From positions 18,442,545-18,506,544 of the forward strand of contig NC_081551.1 of NCBI RefSeq assembly GCF_901000735.1: DNA of 64,000 nt. Direction: 5' to 3'. This document shows positions 33,658 to 52,588 of the stretch, in pieces. The DNA is from Corylus avellana. Its lineage: Eukaryota > Streptophyta > Magnoliopsida > Fagales > Betulaceae. The position numbers were made by a program, and so were the translations under genes. Below the pieces are notes generated by a model that was given only the letters and a program-made list of their open reading frames with translations, had not been told where the DNA came from and ran no database searches. Position 1 is the stretch's first letter. Every line of letters starts with the position of its first letter.

Positions 33658-34490
33658 CTAATGATTTTATAAGGAAATGGTGTAAACCAGCTCCTTTGTG
33701 CCCATCAATCAGCCATTGAAACCTTTGTATATAAAAAAATCTTAAGTTTAAGAAATAAATACTACCACAAGAAAAATAATTAATTAATTATTAAAAAAAT
33801 AAAAAAGAAAAAAGAAAAACAAAGGGCTAGCTGGTTGGCCACCCCAGCACCGCTTGGGGTGGCCGGCAGCCACCCAAAGGGAGGTAGGGGCGGCTTGCCG
33901 CCGCTGCCAGCCCATCTGGGGTGGCCGGCGAGCCACCCCACGGGTGGAGGTGGCTCGTGCGGCCTCCTCCTACAGATTTGGGGTGGCCGGCGAGACGAGC
34001 CACCCCACGGGTGAAGGTTGCCTGTGCAGCCTCCTCCAACATATTTGGGGTGGCCGGCGAGCCACCCCATTTGCTAGGTTGGCCCGCACGGCCACCCCAA
34101 TCCCCAAATGGGCTGGGGATGGCCGCGTGACCATCCCAGCCCATCTGGGGTGGCTGCCACCTCAGATCTGCCTGGGTGGCCCACGCGGGCCACCTCCGCC
34201 CATGTGGTGGCTCATCAGGTACCCTAGATGGGCTGGGGGTGGCTGCGCGGCCACCGCCGCTCATATGGGGTGGCTCGCCGGCCACCCCAGAGGGGTTGGG
34301 GTTGGCGGCGAGCTACCCTCAGCCCTCTTGCAATTTCTTTTAAAAAAAAGAAAAAAGAAAGCTATATAATCTAGTGTTTTGGTACATATTTGAAATGGTG
34401 CAATAATCGTAGGTGGCTTATTCTTATTGGTGGGCACAAAGGAGCTGGTTTACACCAGCTCTTTATAGAAGTTATCCTCTTATCATTATA
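33658..34490. mobile_element. Mutator-like element E2 with GC-rich core
   Basis: The inverted ends contain GTAAACCAGCTCCTTTGTGC on the left and its complement on the right, close to the CCTTTGTGC(C/T)(T/C)ACCAATAAG block in E1, so the two belong to one superfamily. Exact ends and target duplication are unclear; the left tip seems eroded. The core 33836-34325 is extremely GC-rich and consists of degenerate repeats built on GGGGTGGCCGGCGAGCCACC, a motif close to its own inverted complement. Long open frames on both strands follow from that base composition and are not taken as genes. Confidence 0.7.
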
Positions 34491-34919
34491 TCATATACCC
34501 ATTGCATGTGGAACAGTTACGTTAAATTATAAATATAATTTACAATTTTTATTTTTATTTAAGGTATATATATATATATATAGTTTTAAAGTAATTATGT
34601 CACTCAACATTGTTAAAAGGGCATGAGAATCTAAAGACTATAATTTGCTTTTTCCCAAATCTAACGAAGGAAATGCGTTTCGTCTACTCGAGGTATGGAG
34701 GTGAATAGAGTTGGTTCGTTCAATGGTTTGGTTGCGAAAGAGGAGGCAGAGTTGGAAACGATTGTGCTATTTAGAAGTTAAATAGAAAAACTTCAAAATT
34801 TAGGATATTGATTTTCTTCAAAGTCCCAAGTTACACAAATACACACAACTTTGGTTTATTATACATTATTACACCTTTTACCCCTCTTATTTCTTGTTTG
34901 AGAGGCTTTTAATACTAAT
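34491..34919. other. 3' flank of ALDH-b, no gene seen
   Basis: AT-rich DNA containing a TA microsatellite near 34564-34582 and one unit (about 34833-34890) of the repeat that is tripled behind ALDH-a. Part of it is probably the ALDH-b 3' UTR. Confidence 0.45.
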
Positions 34920-41838
<6,919 letters not shown>

Positions 41839-42100
41839 CTGATCTTTCTCTTTCTCTTTCTCTCACACGCGTTCTTTTTTCTCTCACACGCGTTTCTGAT
41901 CAGGCAGAGCTCCTCCTGCTTTGTGGTTGCTGTCTTCTCAATTATATATACCATTTCACGACAACATACATGGGCAGTGGCACTGGGCGTAATTGTTAAA
42001 AAAAAAAAAAAAACACTATATAGTAATTTTCTTACCTGTCTAAATTTAATTATAAGTTTTCCTTGAGAAATAGAGTCAGTAAAATCATAATATAATTATT
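41839..42100. promoter_or_regulatory. 5' region of ALDH-b
   Basis: Leader and proximal promoter of the minus-strand ALDH-b gene. CT/GA repeats and the ACACGCGTTTCTGA stretch are shared with ALDH-a. TATATATA (about 41944-41951) lies about 110 bp upstream of the start codon and may be the TATA box. Confidence 0.45.
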
Positions 42101-42104
42101 ACAA

Positions 42105-42830
42105 TCACGCGGGTGGTTGTAAATTATTATTATTATTATTATTATTTTTAACAGAAATATGAGGATTTCATTTATGAAACATCATGAGCATTGTTAAAAT
42201 ATTATATTCTAATAAGCATAAAGCTCTTACAAAGTTATAGGTACAAACAAAAATTCTTACAATCAAATGCTATCTATGACTTTATTTTTGCTAACTCATG
42301 AACAAATGCACTTAATGAGCAGATCTGCTCCGAGCATATTAGATCTAAGACATGAGTAGCTAAATCTTTTAACAAAATTTATTTTAACCGTGAGAGATAA
42401 CCCCTCACATCAAACTATCCAGGTTGTGAGCAATAATCCCTCAGATCTAATTATTCCTCCTCACTTATAAGGGCAGATCTAGAGAGAATAAATCTCTTAT
42501 TTAAAAAAAAAAAAAAAAATACAAAACAAACAACCAGCAAGCAGTAGCAGTGGCCGGGGAGGAGATGAATGGCATAACACGGTGGAAGGTGGACGGACGC
42601 ATAGCGGAGAGGCCAAAATTGCTGATCTAGTCGAAGAACACTTATAAACATAAAGAAAAAAAAAAAAAAAAAATCAGAAGGAGAAGAAGAGGGTAGGAGC
42701 GGGAAGTAGAAGTGGAAGGGAAGAGGCCTCCTCTCAAAACTATTTTCTCGTGGCTGTAAATTGTTACAACCATGATATGAGTCGTACATGCTCAAAATCT
42801 TAGCCGTTTGTTGTTCAAGTACAAGCCACA
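42105..42830 (-). mobile_element. Retroposon-like remnants
   Basis: Two adjacent pieces, each ending in an A-rich or T-rich tract. The first (about 42115-42400) is related to 20215-20485 and contains CTTACAAAGTTATAGGTAC and AGATCTAAGACATG. The second (about 42430-42750) has A-runs near 42503 and 42657. Open frames here are low complexity and I do not call a gene. Confidence 0.35.
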
Positions 42831-43159
42831 ACATCAATCAGGCCAAATACTTTCCACGACTATTTCCCTTATCAATTAGGAAAAAAATGCTAAGGGCTAA
42901 TAAGTTTTTTATATTTTATCCATATTTCCTTATAATTAATTATTGAATTTGTATGTTTCAAAAAAAAAAAAAAAAAAAACTATTGAAAATAAATGGTAAA
43001 CCTCGCAAATTTAATAGTTGATTGCAAAAAAATATGGACAAAATATAAAAACTTATTCACCCTAACATTTCTAAACAAAAATTTATCCCTCCATGGCTTT
43101 ATCATCGATCATTCAAAGACTTTATTGGGCGCGGTTTAGTATTGGCTGGAAACTGTTTA

Positions 43160-43877
43160 TTTTTTTTGTAACAAATCGTCATTCATTCAAACAGAGAGAT
43201 TACAGAGGACTGAAAGAAAGAAAAGCAAACTTGCTAAAACCTTAACCGGACAGATCTCAAAAAACAGGAATGAGATCATAAAGGGAAAAAAAAGATGCGA
43301 ATGCAGCCCGAGAAAACCCTTACCGCGGCGCATACTAGTGATGGATAAATCCATCGGGAGTACGAATACTCCTAACAAACATCTAAACAGGCTTCCTAAA
43401 AAATCATGGAGATTTAGATGAAAAGTAACTGTGAGAAAAAGGTTTCTAACTAGAAACCAAAAAGAAAAGATAAAAAGATCAACTCCAAAGAGTCCCATCC
43501 GGTTCGGGTTTAACAATAAGCAACATAACAACTGAAAATTACAGAAAGTTACATAAAGTAACAGCATAAACTCAAAAAACAGCGGCTGTTCTGGAGGAGG
43601 TCGTCGGAGGCGAACTGCACGGCGCGTGGGACCCACGCGCCGGCGAGTAAGAACCACACGCAGGAGCGTGTGGTCCACTCGCCGGCGCGTCGATGTCGGA
43701 ACGGGGCACCGAACGTAACACCAGACAGCTGGATCGCCGGGGATGCTGGTGGAGGAGCGCGTTTTGGCCAAGGGCTGATGGGGAGTAGTAGATCGAGCTT
43801 TGAAAAGGACGATCTTCAAAACTCCGTAGATCAGGCCGGCGAAACGTTGAGGGAGACGATCCACGACGGAGGAGAAT
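43160..43877 (-). mobile_element. Polymorphic retroposon-like insertion (C haplotype only)
   Basis: Present in piece C but absent at the matching site of piece D (around 48438). On the minus strand it starts in a GC-rich zone with GCCGGCGAG and GGCGCGT motifs. It continues T-rich and ends GACGATTTGTTAC followed by an A-run, as expected of a retroposed sequence. No clean target duplication is visible. A 225-codon minus frame over it has no domain I recognise. Confidence 0.6.
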
Positions 43878-44188
43878 GTAAAAAAAAAGTAAAATATTTA
43901 GTATAAAAAGTATAAAAGTAAAATAAAAAAAAAAAAAAATTATAATAATTTTTTTAATAATAGTAAAAAATAATAAACGCATTAATAAACCAAACGTAGT
44001 AGATAGTCTTCATTCATGACATGCACATCAAAGTCAAAAGAAAAGTCAAAATGACGGAGGCTTATTGTTTGACAAAAGCTGCTCTAGGTACATTGGTACA
44101 ACAACAATTGTAGTAAATTTTAATAAAAGAATATTCTGTTTTTATTCTAGGTATTGTGTAGGTCCGTTGTTTCACAAGTCAACATTTT

Positions 44189-45377
44189 TATTTTTTATTT
44201 TTAAAGAGAATTTATATCAATCTTATTTATAGAAATCATCCTGAGTATAAAGCTCTTACAAACAATCACAAGCGTCACAGATAATGTATTACATTCCAGA
44301 CCCAAAACCAATTCACTAACCCATGACTAAGCTATATATTAAAAAATAGATTTGTGCCAAAAATACTCAAACTAATGCATAGGTAGTACTTATTCCTTAG
44401 AACTGAGAGTAGACAAACCCCCAACCGAAACTCTTCCTTCTTAACCCGAAAGCTAGGATAACATTCACATCCACAACCCAAAGGTCTAGACCATAGCAAA
44501 TAACCCAGAGGGCATCACGCATGCAAATCGAGAGGGGAAAGAGCCTCATTACAAGCAAAAAACAGGAAATAAAAACGTACAGGGAAATAAAGGGACTAAA
44601 ACAGAAATACAAACAGAATAGAAAAAATCGAACAAACAACAAATGGAAACCAACATAACAGGGAAAAAACCGGAGATTCACACTAAGCTGGAAATGGCAG
44701 CCGAAAGGAAGCCGATCACGTGCTGGTAGGAAACCGACGCGGAAGGTGGCGTTGGAGCTCATCGCGGGGTGACACGAGGAAAGACCCAACAGCGAACAGT
44801 GGCCGACAGAACGGGCGCGGAGGAGATTGGCGTCACACACAAAACAAACTGGGGGGAGTTTGAGTGAATCCCCCAAGAGCATTACCCACAAAGTGTGACA
44901 AACAGGCAAGGCAACAAAAACAACACACCAAAATATATGGCAAAAGACAGACCTAAATGAAAGGAAATAAAACAACTATAAACGAAATAAAAAACAGCTG
45001 GAGAGAACCGAAATCAAACCACATCCGGAGAGACAGATCCAATGCAAAAGGTGTGATGGGCATTGGCGGCTTCGGGTAGCAAGGTGGTGGAGCACACGTT
45101 GAGGTGGACCAGGCGACAGGAGGTCGATCGGGCAAGACACGAACCGGAGCCAAACTCGACCCAACAACAGGCGCGATGGATGGAGAAGGGTGGAAGATCG
45201 GCCTCCAAAAAACCCTAAAATCAAAAAAGAGGCAGAGATGAAGGGAGAGGAAAAGAATGACCAAAGAGCAAGGGACATCAAGTAAATAGGCTAACTCTAG
45301 GGCGGAGGGAGAAGAGGACGAGGGGGAGGAGGGGGGAGGTCTCCCCCTCCGACGGTGCTCCCTACTAGTTATCTTAT
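44189..45377 (-). mobile_element. Non-autonomous retroposon of 1189 bp with 13-bp target repeats
   Basis: Flanks are AAGTCAACATTTT (44176-44188) and AAGTTAACATTTT (45378-45390), a 13-bp duplication with one mismatch. On the minus strand it begins with a C/G-rich leader (GGAGGGGGAGACCTCC) and ends with CTTTATACTCAGGATG, then an A/T-rich tail of AAATAAAAAATAAAAATG type. These are marks of LINE-mediated insertion. Minus frames of 101-192 codons show no reverse transcriptase or endonuclease. I do not recognise the family. The allelic copy is 48751-49939. Confidence 0.6.
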
Positions 45378-45521
45378 AAGTTAACATTTTACTAAAAGAA
45401 AGAGTGGGCCATAGTCAGAATTTACCTTTGCGGTGATGTAAAGGTAACATCATTATCGCTTTTGCTAAAATGGTCCATAAAACCCACATTTATGCAATTA
45501 TTATGTTTTCTAGTTTATACC

Positions 45522-48009
45522 TGTTGGAACAAGTGACTCATATTCTACTATTGGCCCATTGGGTGTAATTGGTTTATGTGAGCCTAGGGACAAATAAGTT
45601 GTGGGGGATATTTTGGGTTTTCCAAAGTACTTATAAGTATGGTTTTCCTATAAATATGTTATGTTGTAATCCTAAATCATTAAATAGAAAAATATAGCCG
45701 CACTCTCTCCTATGGACGTAGGCACATTGCCAAACTAGGTAAATCTGTGTCTCAACTCTTTCTTGATCTCTCTCTTTTCGATTCTATATTATTTATCATT
45801 GTTGTGCACGGTAACAACAATTGGTATTAGAGCCTAATTATACGATAGTTGGGATTGGCACATCTTTTGCGAAATTTGACGCGATGAAGTTCGATGGATC
45901 CGATAATTTTCGGTTATGGCAGAGACATGTCAAGGATTTGTTGGTGCAATAAGAGATGGTGAATGCGTTATATGGGACGAAACCAGAAGGGATGGTAGAC
46001 ATAGATTGGAAGGAACTTGAGGTGAAAGAGGTGGCTACTATTCGGCTTTGTCTAGGAGATGACGTGATGTATCATGTCATCGACGAAGAATCTTCGGCGG
46101 CAGTTTGGTTGAAATTGGAAAGTCGGTATATGTCAAAGTCGTTGATGAACAAGTTCTATCTAAAGCAACGGTTGCACAGCTTGAAGATGGCAAAGGGTTC
46201 GAATCTGAGCCAACACATCAACGCATTCAATCAAATAATTGGAGATCTGACGAGAGTTGAAGTGAAGTTCGAAGACAAAGACAAGGCATTGATGCTATTG
46301 AATTCACCCCCAACTTCCCCTACGTATGAGCATTTGGTTACAACTCTGACATGGGGGAAAAGTCCTTGGAGTTAAAGGACGTTACAGAAGCCCTATTGGC
46401 TTTTCATCAGAGGAAAAAAAAATCAATGATGAAAGTTCTCAAGAAGAAGGGCTAGTTGTACAGGGTAACCAAGAGCGTGGAAGAAGCATTAACAAGGGTG
46501 GTTCGAATGGCAAGAATTCTTGGTCAAAGTCCAGAAGGAGGAAGGACACCATCTATTCTAAGTGCGGAAAGAAGGGCACATGAAGCGAGATTGTCCAGAC
46601 TGGAAAAAGAAAAAAGGACGAAGAGAATGAAGGTTCCTCAAAATCTGCGAACGTAGTGGAAGACAATTCAGACGATGCTGATGGTGATATGCTTTCTGTT
46701 GCATCAAATTCAAAGCATCTTGAGGATTCTTGGATTCTGGACTCAGCATGTTCGTTTCATATGACGTCCAACAGAGATTGGTTTGACACCTACAGGTCAG
46801 TTAATTCTGGTATAGTTACTATGGGTAATGGTGCACATTGTAAAATTACTAGCATAGGTAATATCAGGATTAAGATGTTTGATGGTGCAATTAGAACGTT
46901 ATGTGATGTTAGACATGTACCAGAAGTGAAAAAGAATCTGATTTCATTAGGAACCTTAGACTCAAACGGTTATGGTTATAAGTATGAAGGTAGAGTAATG
47001 AAGGTGACTAATGGTGCAATGGTAGTGATGAAGGGGCAAAAAAGTTCAAAGAATATCTATAAACTATTAGTAAGTACAGTTGTAGGTGGAGTATGAGTCT
47101 GATTGTACTGTTTTGTGGTATATGCGGTTGGATCATATGAGTGAGCGGGGCATGTTGGAGCTTCATAAGAGAAATTTGTTGAAAGGTGTTAAAACGTGGA
47201 AGTTTGAATTCTGTAAATCCTGTGTTCTAGAAAAGCAGAATCGAGTACAATTCGAGACAGCCACACATAAGACAAAGGGCATTCTTGACTATGTTCATTC
47301 TGATGTTGGGGACCAGTGAGGACATCGTGACGGAGAGGACATATGCATTTTGTGATCTTTATTGATGATTTTTCCAGAAAGGTTTGGGTGTACTTCATGC
47401 GGTACAAATCAGAAACGTTTGCCAAGTTCAAATTGTGGAAAGCTGAAGTGGAGAACCAGACTGGGAAGAAGGTTAAGTGCCTTAGGACAAATAATGGAAC
47501 TGAGTATACAAACGACAAGTTCAAAGATTTCTGTGAGCAGCATGGTATAAAGAGACATTTCATAGTACGTAAGACACCATAACAAAATGGTGTGAAGGAA
47601 AGGATGACTAGGTCTGTTACAGAGAGAGCATGATGTCTCAGGTTAAATGTTGGACTTGCAAAGATTTTCTGGGCAGATGCAGTAAGTATAACATGCTACT
47701 TGATCAACAGGTCACTGATGGTAGCACTAGATGGGAAAGTTGCAGAGGAGGTGTGGACAGGTAATAAGGTAGATTACTTTGGTTTGAGAGTATTTGGTTT
47801 TCCAGCCTATGTGCACATACCTAATGAAGAACGATCGAAGCTTGATCCAAAGTCTAGACAATGTGTCTTTCTCGGATATGGGAAAGAGGTTAAGGGTTAT
47901 AAGTTTTGGGATCGGAAGGCAAACAAAGCGGTGATCAGTAGAGACGTGGTATTTGATGAAAATTTCATGTTGAAGAGTACTCAGGATAAAGAGAAGCAAG
48001 TGCCAGAAA
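45522..48009 (+). mobile_element. Copia LTR retrotransposon, 5' part, cut by the gap
   Basis: The left LTR is 45522-45819 (TGTTGGAAC...AACAACA, 298 bp). The primer-binding site at 45822-45833 reads TGGTATTAGAGC, with one change from the initiator-tRNA match. Gag, protease and integrase regions follow up to the N run. It shares flanks and disabling mutations with 50084-54744, so it is the same insertion on another haplotype contig. Confidence 0.9.
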
Positions 48010-48109
48010 NNNNNNNNNNNNNNNNNNNNNNNNNNNNNNNNNNNNNNNNNNNNNNNNNNNNNNNNNNNNNNNNNNNNNNNNNNNNNNNNNNNNNNNNNNN
48101 NNNNNNNNN
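48010..48109. other. Assembly gap, 100 N
   Basis: Exactly 100 N, in the middle of the Copia element of piece C. Piece D restarts about 5.2 kb upstream in the same sequence. Confidence 0.98.
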
Positions 48110-48750
48110 CATCAACCAGGCCAAATACTTTCCACGACTATTTCTCTTATCAATTAGGAAAAAAATGCTAAGGGCTAATAAGTTTTTTATATTTTATCCA
48201 TATTTCCTTATAATTAGTTATTGAATTTGTATGTTTCAAAAAAAAAAAAAAAAAACTATTGAAAATAAATGGTAAACCTCTCAAATTTAATAGTTGATTG
48301 CAAAAAAATATGGACAAAATATAAAAACTTATTCACCCTAACATTTCTAAACAAAAATTTATCCCTCCATGGCTTTATCATCAATCATTCAAAGACTTTA
48401 TTGGGCGCGGTTTAGTATTGGCTGGAAACTGTTTATTGCATGTAAAAAAAAAAGTAAAATATTTAGTATAAAAAGTATAAAAGTAAAAAAAAAAAAAAAA
48501 TTTATAATAATTTTTTTAATAATAGTAAAAAATAATAAACGCATTAATAAACCAAACGTAGTAGATAGTCTTCATTCATGACATGCACATCAAAGTCAAA
48601 AGAAAAGTCAAAATGACGAAGGCTTATTGTTTGACAAAAGCTGCTCTAGGTACATTGGTACAACAACAATTGGAATAAATTTTAATAAAAGAATATTCTG
48701 TTTTTATTCTAGATATTGTGTAGGTCTGTTGTTTCACAAGTCAACATTTT

Positions 48751-49939
48751 TATTTTTTATTTTTAAAGAGAATTTATATCAATCTTATTTATAGAAATCA
48801 TCCTGAGTATAAAGCTCTTACAAACAATCACAAGCGTCACAGATAATGTATTACATTCCAGACCCAAAACCAATTCACTAACCCATGACTAAGCTATATA
48901 TTAAAAAATAGATTTGTGCCAAAAATACTCAAACTAATGCATAGGTAGTACTTATTCCTTAGAACTGAGAGTAGACAAACCCCCAACCGAAACTCTTCCT
49001 TCTTAACCCGAAAGCTAGGATAACATTCACATCCACAACCCAAAGGTCTAGACCATAGCAAATAACCCAGAGGGCATCACGCATGCAAATCGAGAGGGGA
49101 AAGAGCCTCATTACAAGCAAAAAACAGGAAATAAAAACGTACAGGGAAATAAAGGGACTAAAACAGAAATACAAACAGAATAGAAAAAATCGAACAAACA
49201 ACAAATGGAAACCAACATAACAGGGAAAAAACCGGAGATTCACACTAAGCTGGAAATGGCAGCCGAAAGGAAGCCGATCACGTGCTGGTAGGAAACCGAC
49301 GCGGAAGGTGGCGTTGGAGCTCATCGCGGGGTGACACGAGGAAAGACCCAACAGCGAACAGTGGCCGACAGAACGGGCGCGGAGGAGATTGGCGTCACAC
49401 ACAAAACAAACTGGGGGGAGTTTGAGTGAATCCCCCAAGAGCATTACCCACAAAGTGTGACAAACAGGCAAGGCAACAAAAACAACACACCAAAATATAT
49501 GGCAAAAGACAGACCTAAATGAAAGGAAATAAAACAACTATAAACGAAATAAAAAACAGCTGGAGAGAACCGAAATCAAACCACATCCGGAGAGACAGAT
49601 CCAATGCAAAAGGTGTGATGGGCATTGGCGGCTTCGGGTAGCAAGGTGGTGGAGCACACGTTGAGGTGGACCAGGCAACAGGAGGTCGATCGGGCAAGAC
49701 ACGAACCGGAGCCAAACTCGACCCAGCAACAGGCGCGATGGATGGAGAAGGGCGGAAGATCGGCCTCCAAAAAACCCTAAAATCAAAAAAGAGGCAGAGA
49801 TGAAGGGAGAGGAAAAGAATGACAAAAGAGCAAGGGACATCAAGTAAATAGGCTAACTCTAGGGCGGAGGGAGAAGAGGACGAGGGGGAGGAGGGGGGAG
49901 GTCTCCCCCTCCGACGGTGCTCCCTACTAGTTATCTTAT
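48751..49939 (-). mobile_element. Non-autonomous 1189-bp retroposon, copy in piece D
   Basis: Same element and same 13-bp flanks (48738-48750 and 49940-49952) as 44189-45377. Few base differences are visible. Confidence 0.6.
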
Positions 49940-50083
49940 AAGTTAACATTTTACTAAAAGAAAGAGTGGGCCATAGTCAGAATTTACCTCTGCGGTGATG
50001 TAAAGGTAACATCACTATCACTTTTGCTAAAATGGTCCATAAAACCCACATTTATGCAATTATGATGTTTTCTAGTTTCTACC

Positions 50084-50381
50084 TGTTGGAACAAGTGACT
50101 CATATTCTACTATTGGCCCATTGGGTGTAATTGGTTTATGTGGGCCTAGGGACAAATAAGTTGTGGGGGATATTTTGGGTTTTCCAAAGTACTTATAAAT
50201 ATGGTTTTCCTATAAATATGTTATGTTGTAATCCTAAATCATTAAATAGAAAAATATAGCCGCACTCTCTCCTATGGACGTATGCACATTGCCGAACTAG
50301 GTAAATCTGTGTCTCAACTCTTTCTTGATCTCTCTCTTTTCGATTCTATATTATTTATCATTGTTGTGCACGGTAACAACA
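50084..50381 (+). repeat. Left LTR of the Copia element
   Basis: 298 bp, TGTTGGAAC to AACAACA. It contains CCTATAAATATG as a likely TATA region and AATAGAAAAATATAGCC downstream. Target repeat CTACC precedes it. Confidence 0.93.
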
Positions 50382-50383
50382 AT

Positions 50384-50395
50384 TGGTATCAGAGC
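50384..50395 (+). other. Copia primer-binding site
   Basis: TGGTATCAGAGC is complementary to the 3' end of plant initiator methionine tRNA, the usual primer of Copia elements. It lies 2 bp after the LTR. The haplotype copy at 45822-45833 has a C-to-T change. Confidence 0.9.
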
Positions 50396-50445
50396 CTAAT
50401 TATACGATAGTTGGGATCGGCACATCTTCTGCGAAACTTGACGCG

Positions 50446-50937
50446 ATGAAGTTCGATGGATCCGATAATTTTCGGTTATGGCAGAGACATGTCAAGGATT
50501 TGTTGGTGCAATAAGAGATGGTGAATGCATTATATGGGACGAAACCAGAAGGGATGGCAGACATAGATTGGAAGGAACTTGAGGTGAAAGAGGTGGCTAC
50601 TATTCGGCTTTGTCTAGGAGATGACGTGATGTATCATGTCATCGATGAAGAATCTTCGGCGGCAGTTTGGTTGAAATTGGAAAGTCGGTATATGTCAAAG
50701 TCGTTGATGAACAAGTTCTATCTAAAGCAGCGGTTGTACAGCTTGAAGATGGCAAAGGGTTCGAATCTGAGCCAACACATCAACGCATTCAATCAAATAA
50801 TTGGAGATCCGACGAGGGTTGAAGTGAAGTTCGAAGATGAAGACAAGGCATTGATGCTATTGAATTCACCCCCAACTTCCCCTACGTATGAGCATTTGGT
50901 TACAACTCTGACATGGGGGAAAAGTCCTTGGAGTTAA
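50446..50937 (+). pseudogene. Copia gag remnant
   Basis: The frame starts with MKFDGSDNFRLWQRHVKDLL, typical of Copia gag, and then hits an in-frame TAA at 50512-50514. It resumes through LESRYMSKSLMNKFYLKQRL and QHINAFNQIIGD. A frameshift near 50910 ends it at 50935-50937. A zinc-knuckle-like stretch (KYGKKGHMKRDC) follows in another frame near 51122-51160, with its first Cys lost. Both haplotypes share the stop and the frameshift. Confidence 0.85.
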
Positions 50938-51217
50938 AGGACGTTTTAGAAGCCCTATTGGCTTTTCATCAGAGGAAAAAAAAATCAATGATGAAAGTTC
51001 TCAAGAAGAAGGGCTAGTTGTACAGGGTAACCAAGAGCGTGGAAGAAGCATTAACAAGGGTGGTTCGAATGGCAAGAATTCTCGGTCAAAGTCCAGAAGG
51101 AGGAAGGACACCATCTACTATAAGTACGGAAAGAAGGGCACATGAAGCGAGATTGTCCAGACTGGAAAAAGAAAAAAGGATGAAGAGAATGAAGGTTCCT
51201 CAAAATCTGCGAACGTA

Positions 51218-52471
51218 GTGGAAGACAATTCAGACGATGCTGATGGTGATATGCTTTCTGTTGCATCAAATTCAAAGCATCTTGAGGATTCTTGGATTCT
51301 GGACTCAGCATGTTCGTTTCATATGACGTCCAACAGAGATTGGTTTGACACCTACAGGTCAGTTAATTCTGGTATAGTTACTATGGGTAATGGTGCACAT
51401 TGTAAAATTACTAGCATAGGTAATATCAGGATTAAGATGTTTGATGGTGCAATTAGAACGTTATGTGATGTTAGACATGTACCAGAAGTGAAAAAGAATC
51501 TGATTTCATTAGGAACCTTAGACTCAAACGGTTATGGTTATAAGTCTGAAGGTAGAGTAATGAAGGTGACTAATGGTGCGATGGTAGTGATGAAGGGGCA
51601 AAAAAGTTCAAAGAATATCTATAAACTATTAGGAAGTACAGTTGTAGGTGGAGTCTGAGTCTGATTGTACTGTTTTGTGGTATATGCGGTTGGGTCATAT
51701 GAGTGAGCGAGGCATGTTGGAGCTTCATAAGAGAAATTTGTTGAAAGGTGTTAAAACGTGGAAGTTTGAATTCTGTAAATCCTATGTTCTAGAAAAGCAG
51801 AATCGAGTACAATTCGAGACAGCCACACATAAGACAAAGGGCATTCTTGACTATGTTCATTCTGATGTTGGGGACCAGTGAAGACATCGTGACGGGGAGG
51901 ACATATGCATTTTGTGATCTTTATTGATGATTTTTCCAGAAAGGTTTGGGTGTACTTCATGCGGTACAAATCAGAAACGTTTGCCAAGTTCAAATTGTGG
52001 AAAGCTGAAGTGGAGAACCAGACTGGGAAGAAGGTTAAGTGCCTTAGGACAAATAATGGAACTGAGTATACAAACGACAAGTTCAAAGATTTCTGTGAGC
52101 AGCATGGTATAAAGAGACATTTCATAGTACGCAAGACACCACAACAAAATGGTGTGAAGGAAAGGATGACTAGGTCTGTTGCAGAGAGAGCATGATGTCT
52201 CAGGTTAAATGTTGGACTTGCAAAGATTTTCTGGGCAGATGCAGTAAGTATAACATGGTACTTGATCAACAGGTCACTGATGGTAGCACTAGATGGGAAA
52301 GTTGCAGAGGAGGTGTGGATAGGTAATAAGGTAGATTACTTTGGTTTGAGAGTATTTGGTTTTCCAGCCTATGTGCACATACCTAATGAAGAACGATCGA
52401 AGCTTGATCCAAAGTCTAGACAATGTGTCTTTCTCGGATATGGGAAAGAGGTTAAAGGTTATAAGTTTTGA
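51218..52471 (+). pseudogene. Copia protease and integrase remnant
   Basis: The protease region has WILDSACSFHM, the Copia form of the active site. The integrase region starts with a His/Cys zinc-binding segment (HMSERGMLELHKR, then CKSYVLEKQ with one Cys changed to Tyr). A frameshift follows shortly after HSDV near 51873. In the catalytic core, one of the acidic residues is replaced: codon 52052-52054 reads Asn in LRTNNGTEY, where the family has Asp. Further stops occur near 52193. The two haplotypes share the frameshift and the Asn change. Confidence 0.85.
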
Positions 52472-52588
52472 GATCCGAAGGCAAACAAAGCGGTGATCAG
52501 TAGAGACATGGTATTTGATGAAAATTTCATGTTGAAGAGTACTCAGGATAAAGAGAAGCAAGTGCCAGAAAGCAGTAGCAGTGATAAG

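Larger units (their letters stand above)
24277..33844. repeat. Overlap block B/C, copy in piece C (partner 14743-24176)
   Basis: From its first base this block repeats 14743-24176 in the same order: ALDH-a intron 1 and exon 1, element E1, the hAT-like element, tandem duplication, VNTR, retroposon tail, minisatellite, pseudogene and left arm of E2. Piece B ends at the base matching 33844. Small indels, a third VNTR unit and different pseudogene lesions mark it as a second haplotype. Confidence 0.87.
42832..48009. repeat. Overlap block C/D, left copy (end of piece C)
   Basis: Nearly identical to 48110-52571, from 42832 to the last base before the third N run. The main difference is an insertion of about 718 bp present only here (43160-43877). 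The Copia element and its flanks are shared. Confidence 0.87.
48110..52571. repeat. Overlap block C/D, right copy (start of piece D)
   Basis: Repeats 42832-48009 from its first base but lacks the 718-bp insertion. Beyond 52571 the Copia element continues into sequence not available in piece C. Confidence 0.87.

Noticed and set aside
33780..34369. Open frames of 96-171 codons on both strands in the GC-rich core of E2
   Set aside because: Overlapping frames on both strands follow from GC-rich self-complementary repeats and low stop-codon frequency.
43187..43982. 225- and 136-codon minus frames
   Set aside because: They lie over a polymorphic retroposon-like insertion and show no domain or conserved start.
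44397..45387. 192- and 144-codon minus frames, repeated at 48959-49949
   Set aside because: They are inside the 1189-bp retroposon, are rich in Phe, Leu, Cys and Ser, and contain no reverse transcriptase or membrane-protein family I recognise.
45522..50381. Two independent Copia insertions
   Set aside because: Both have the same flanking DNA, the same upstream retroposon and the same stops and frameshifts, so it is one insertion seen on two contigs.
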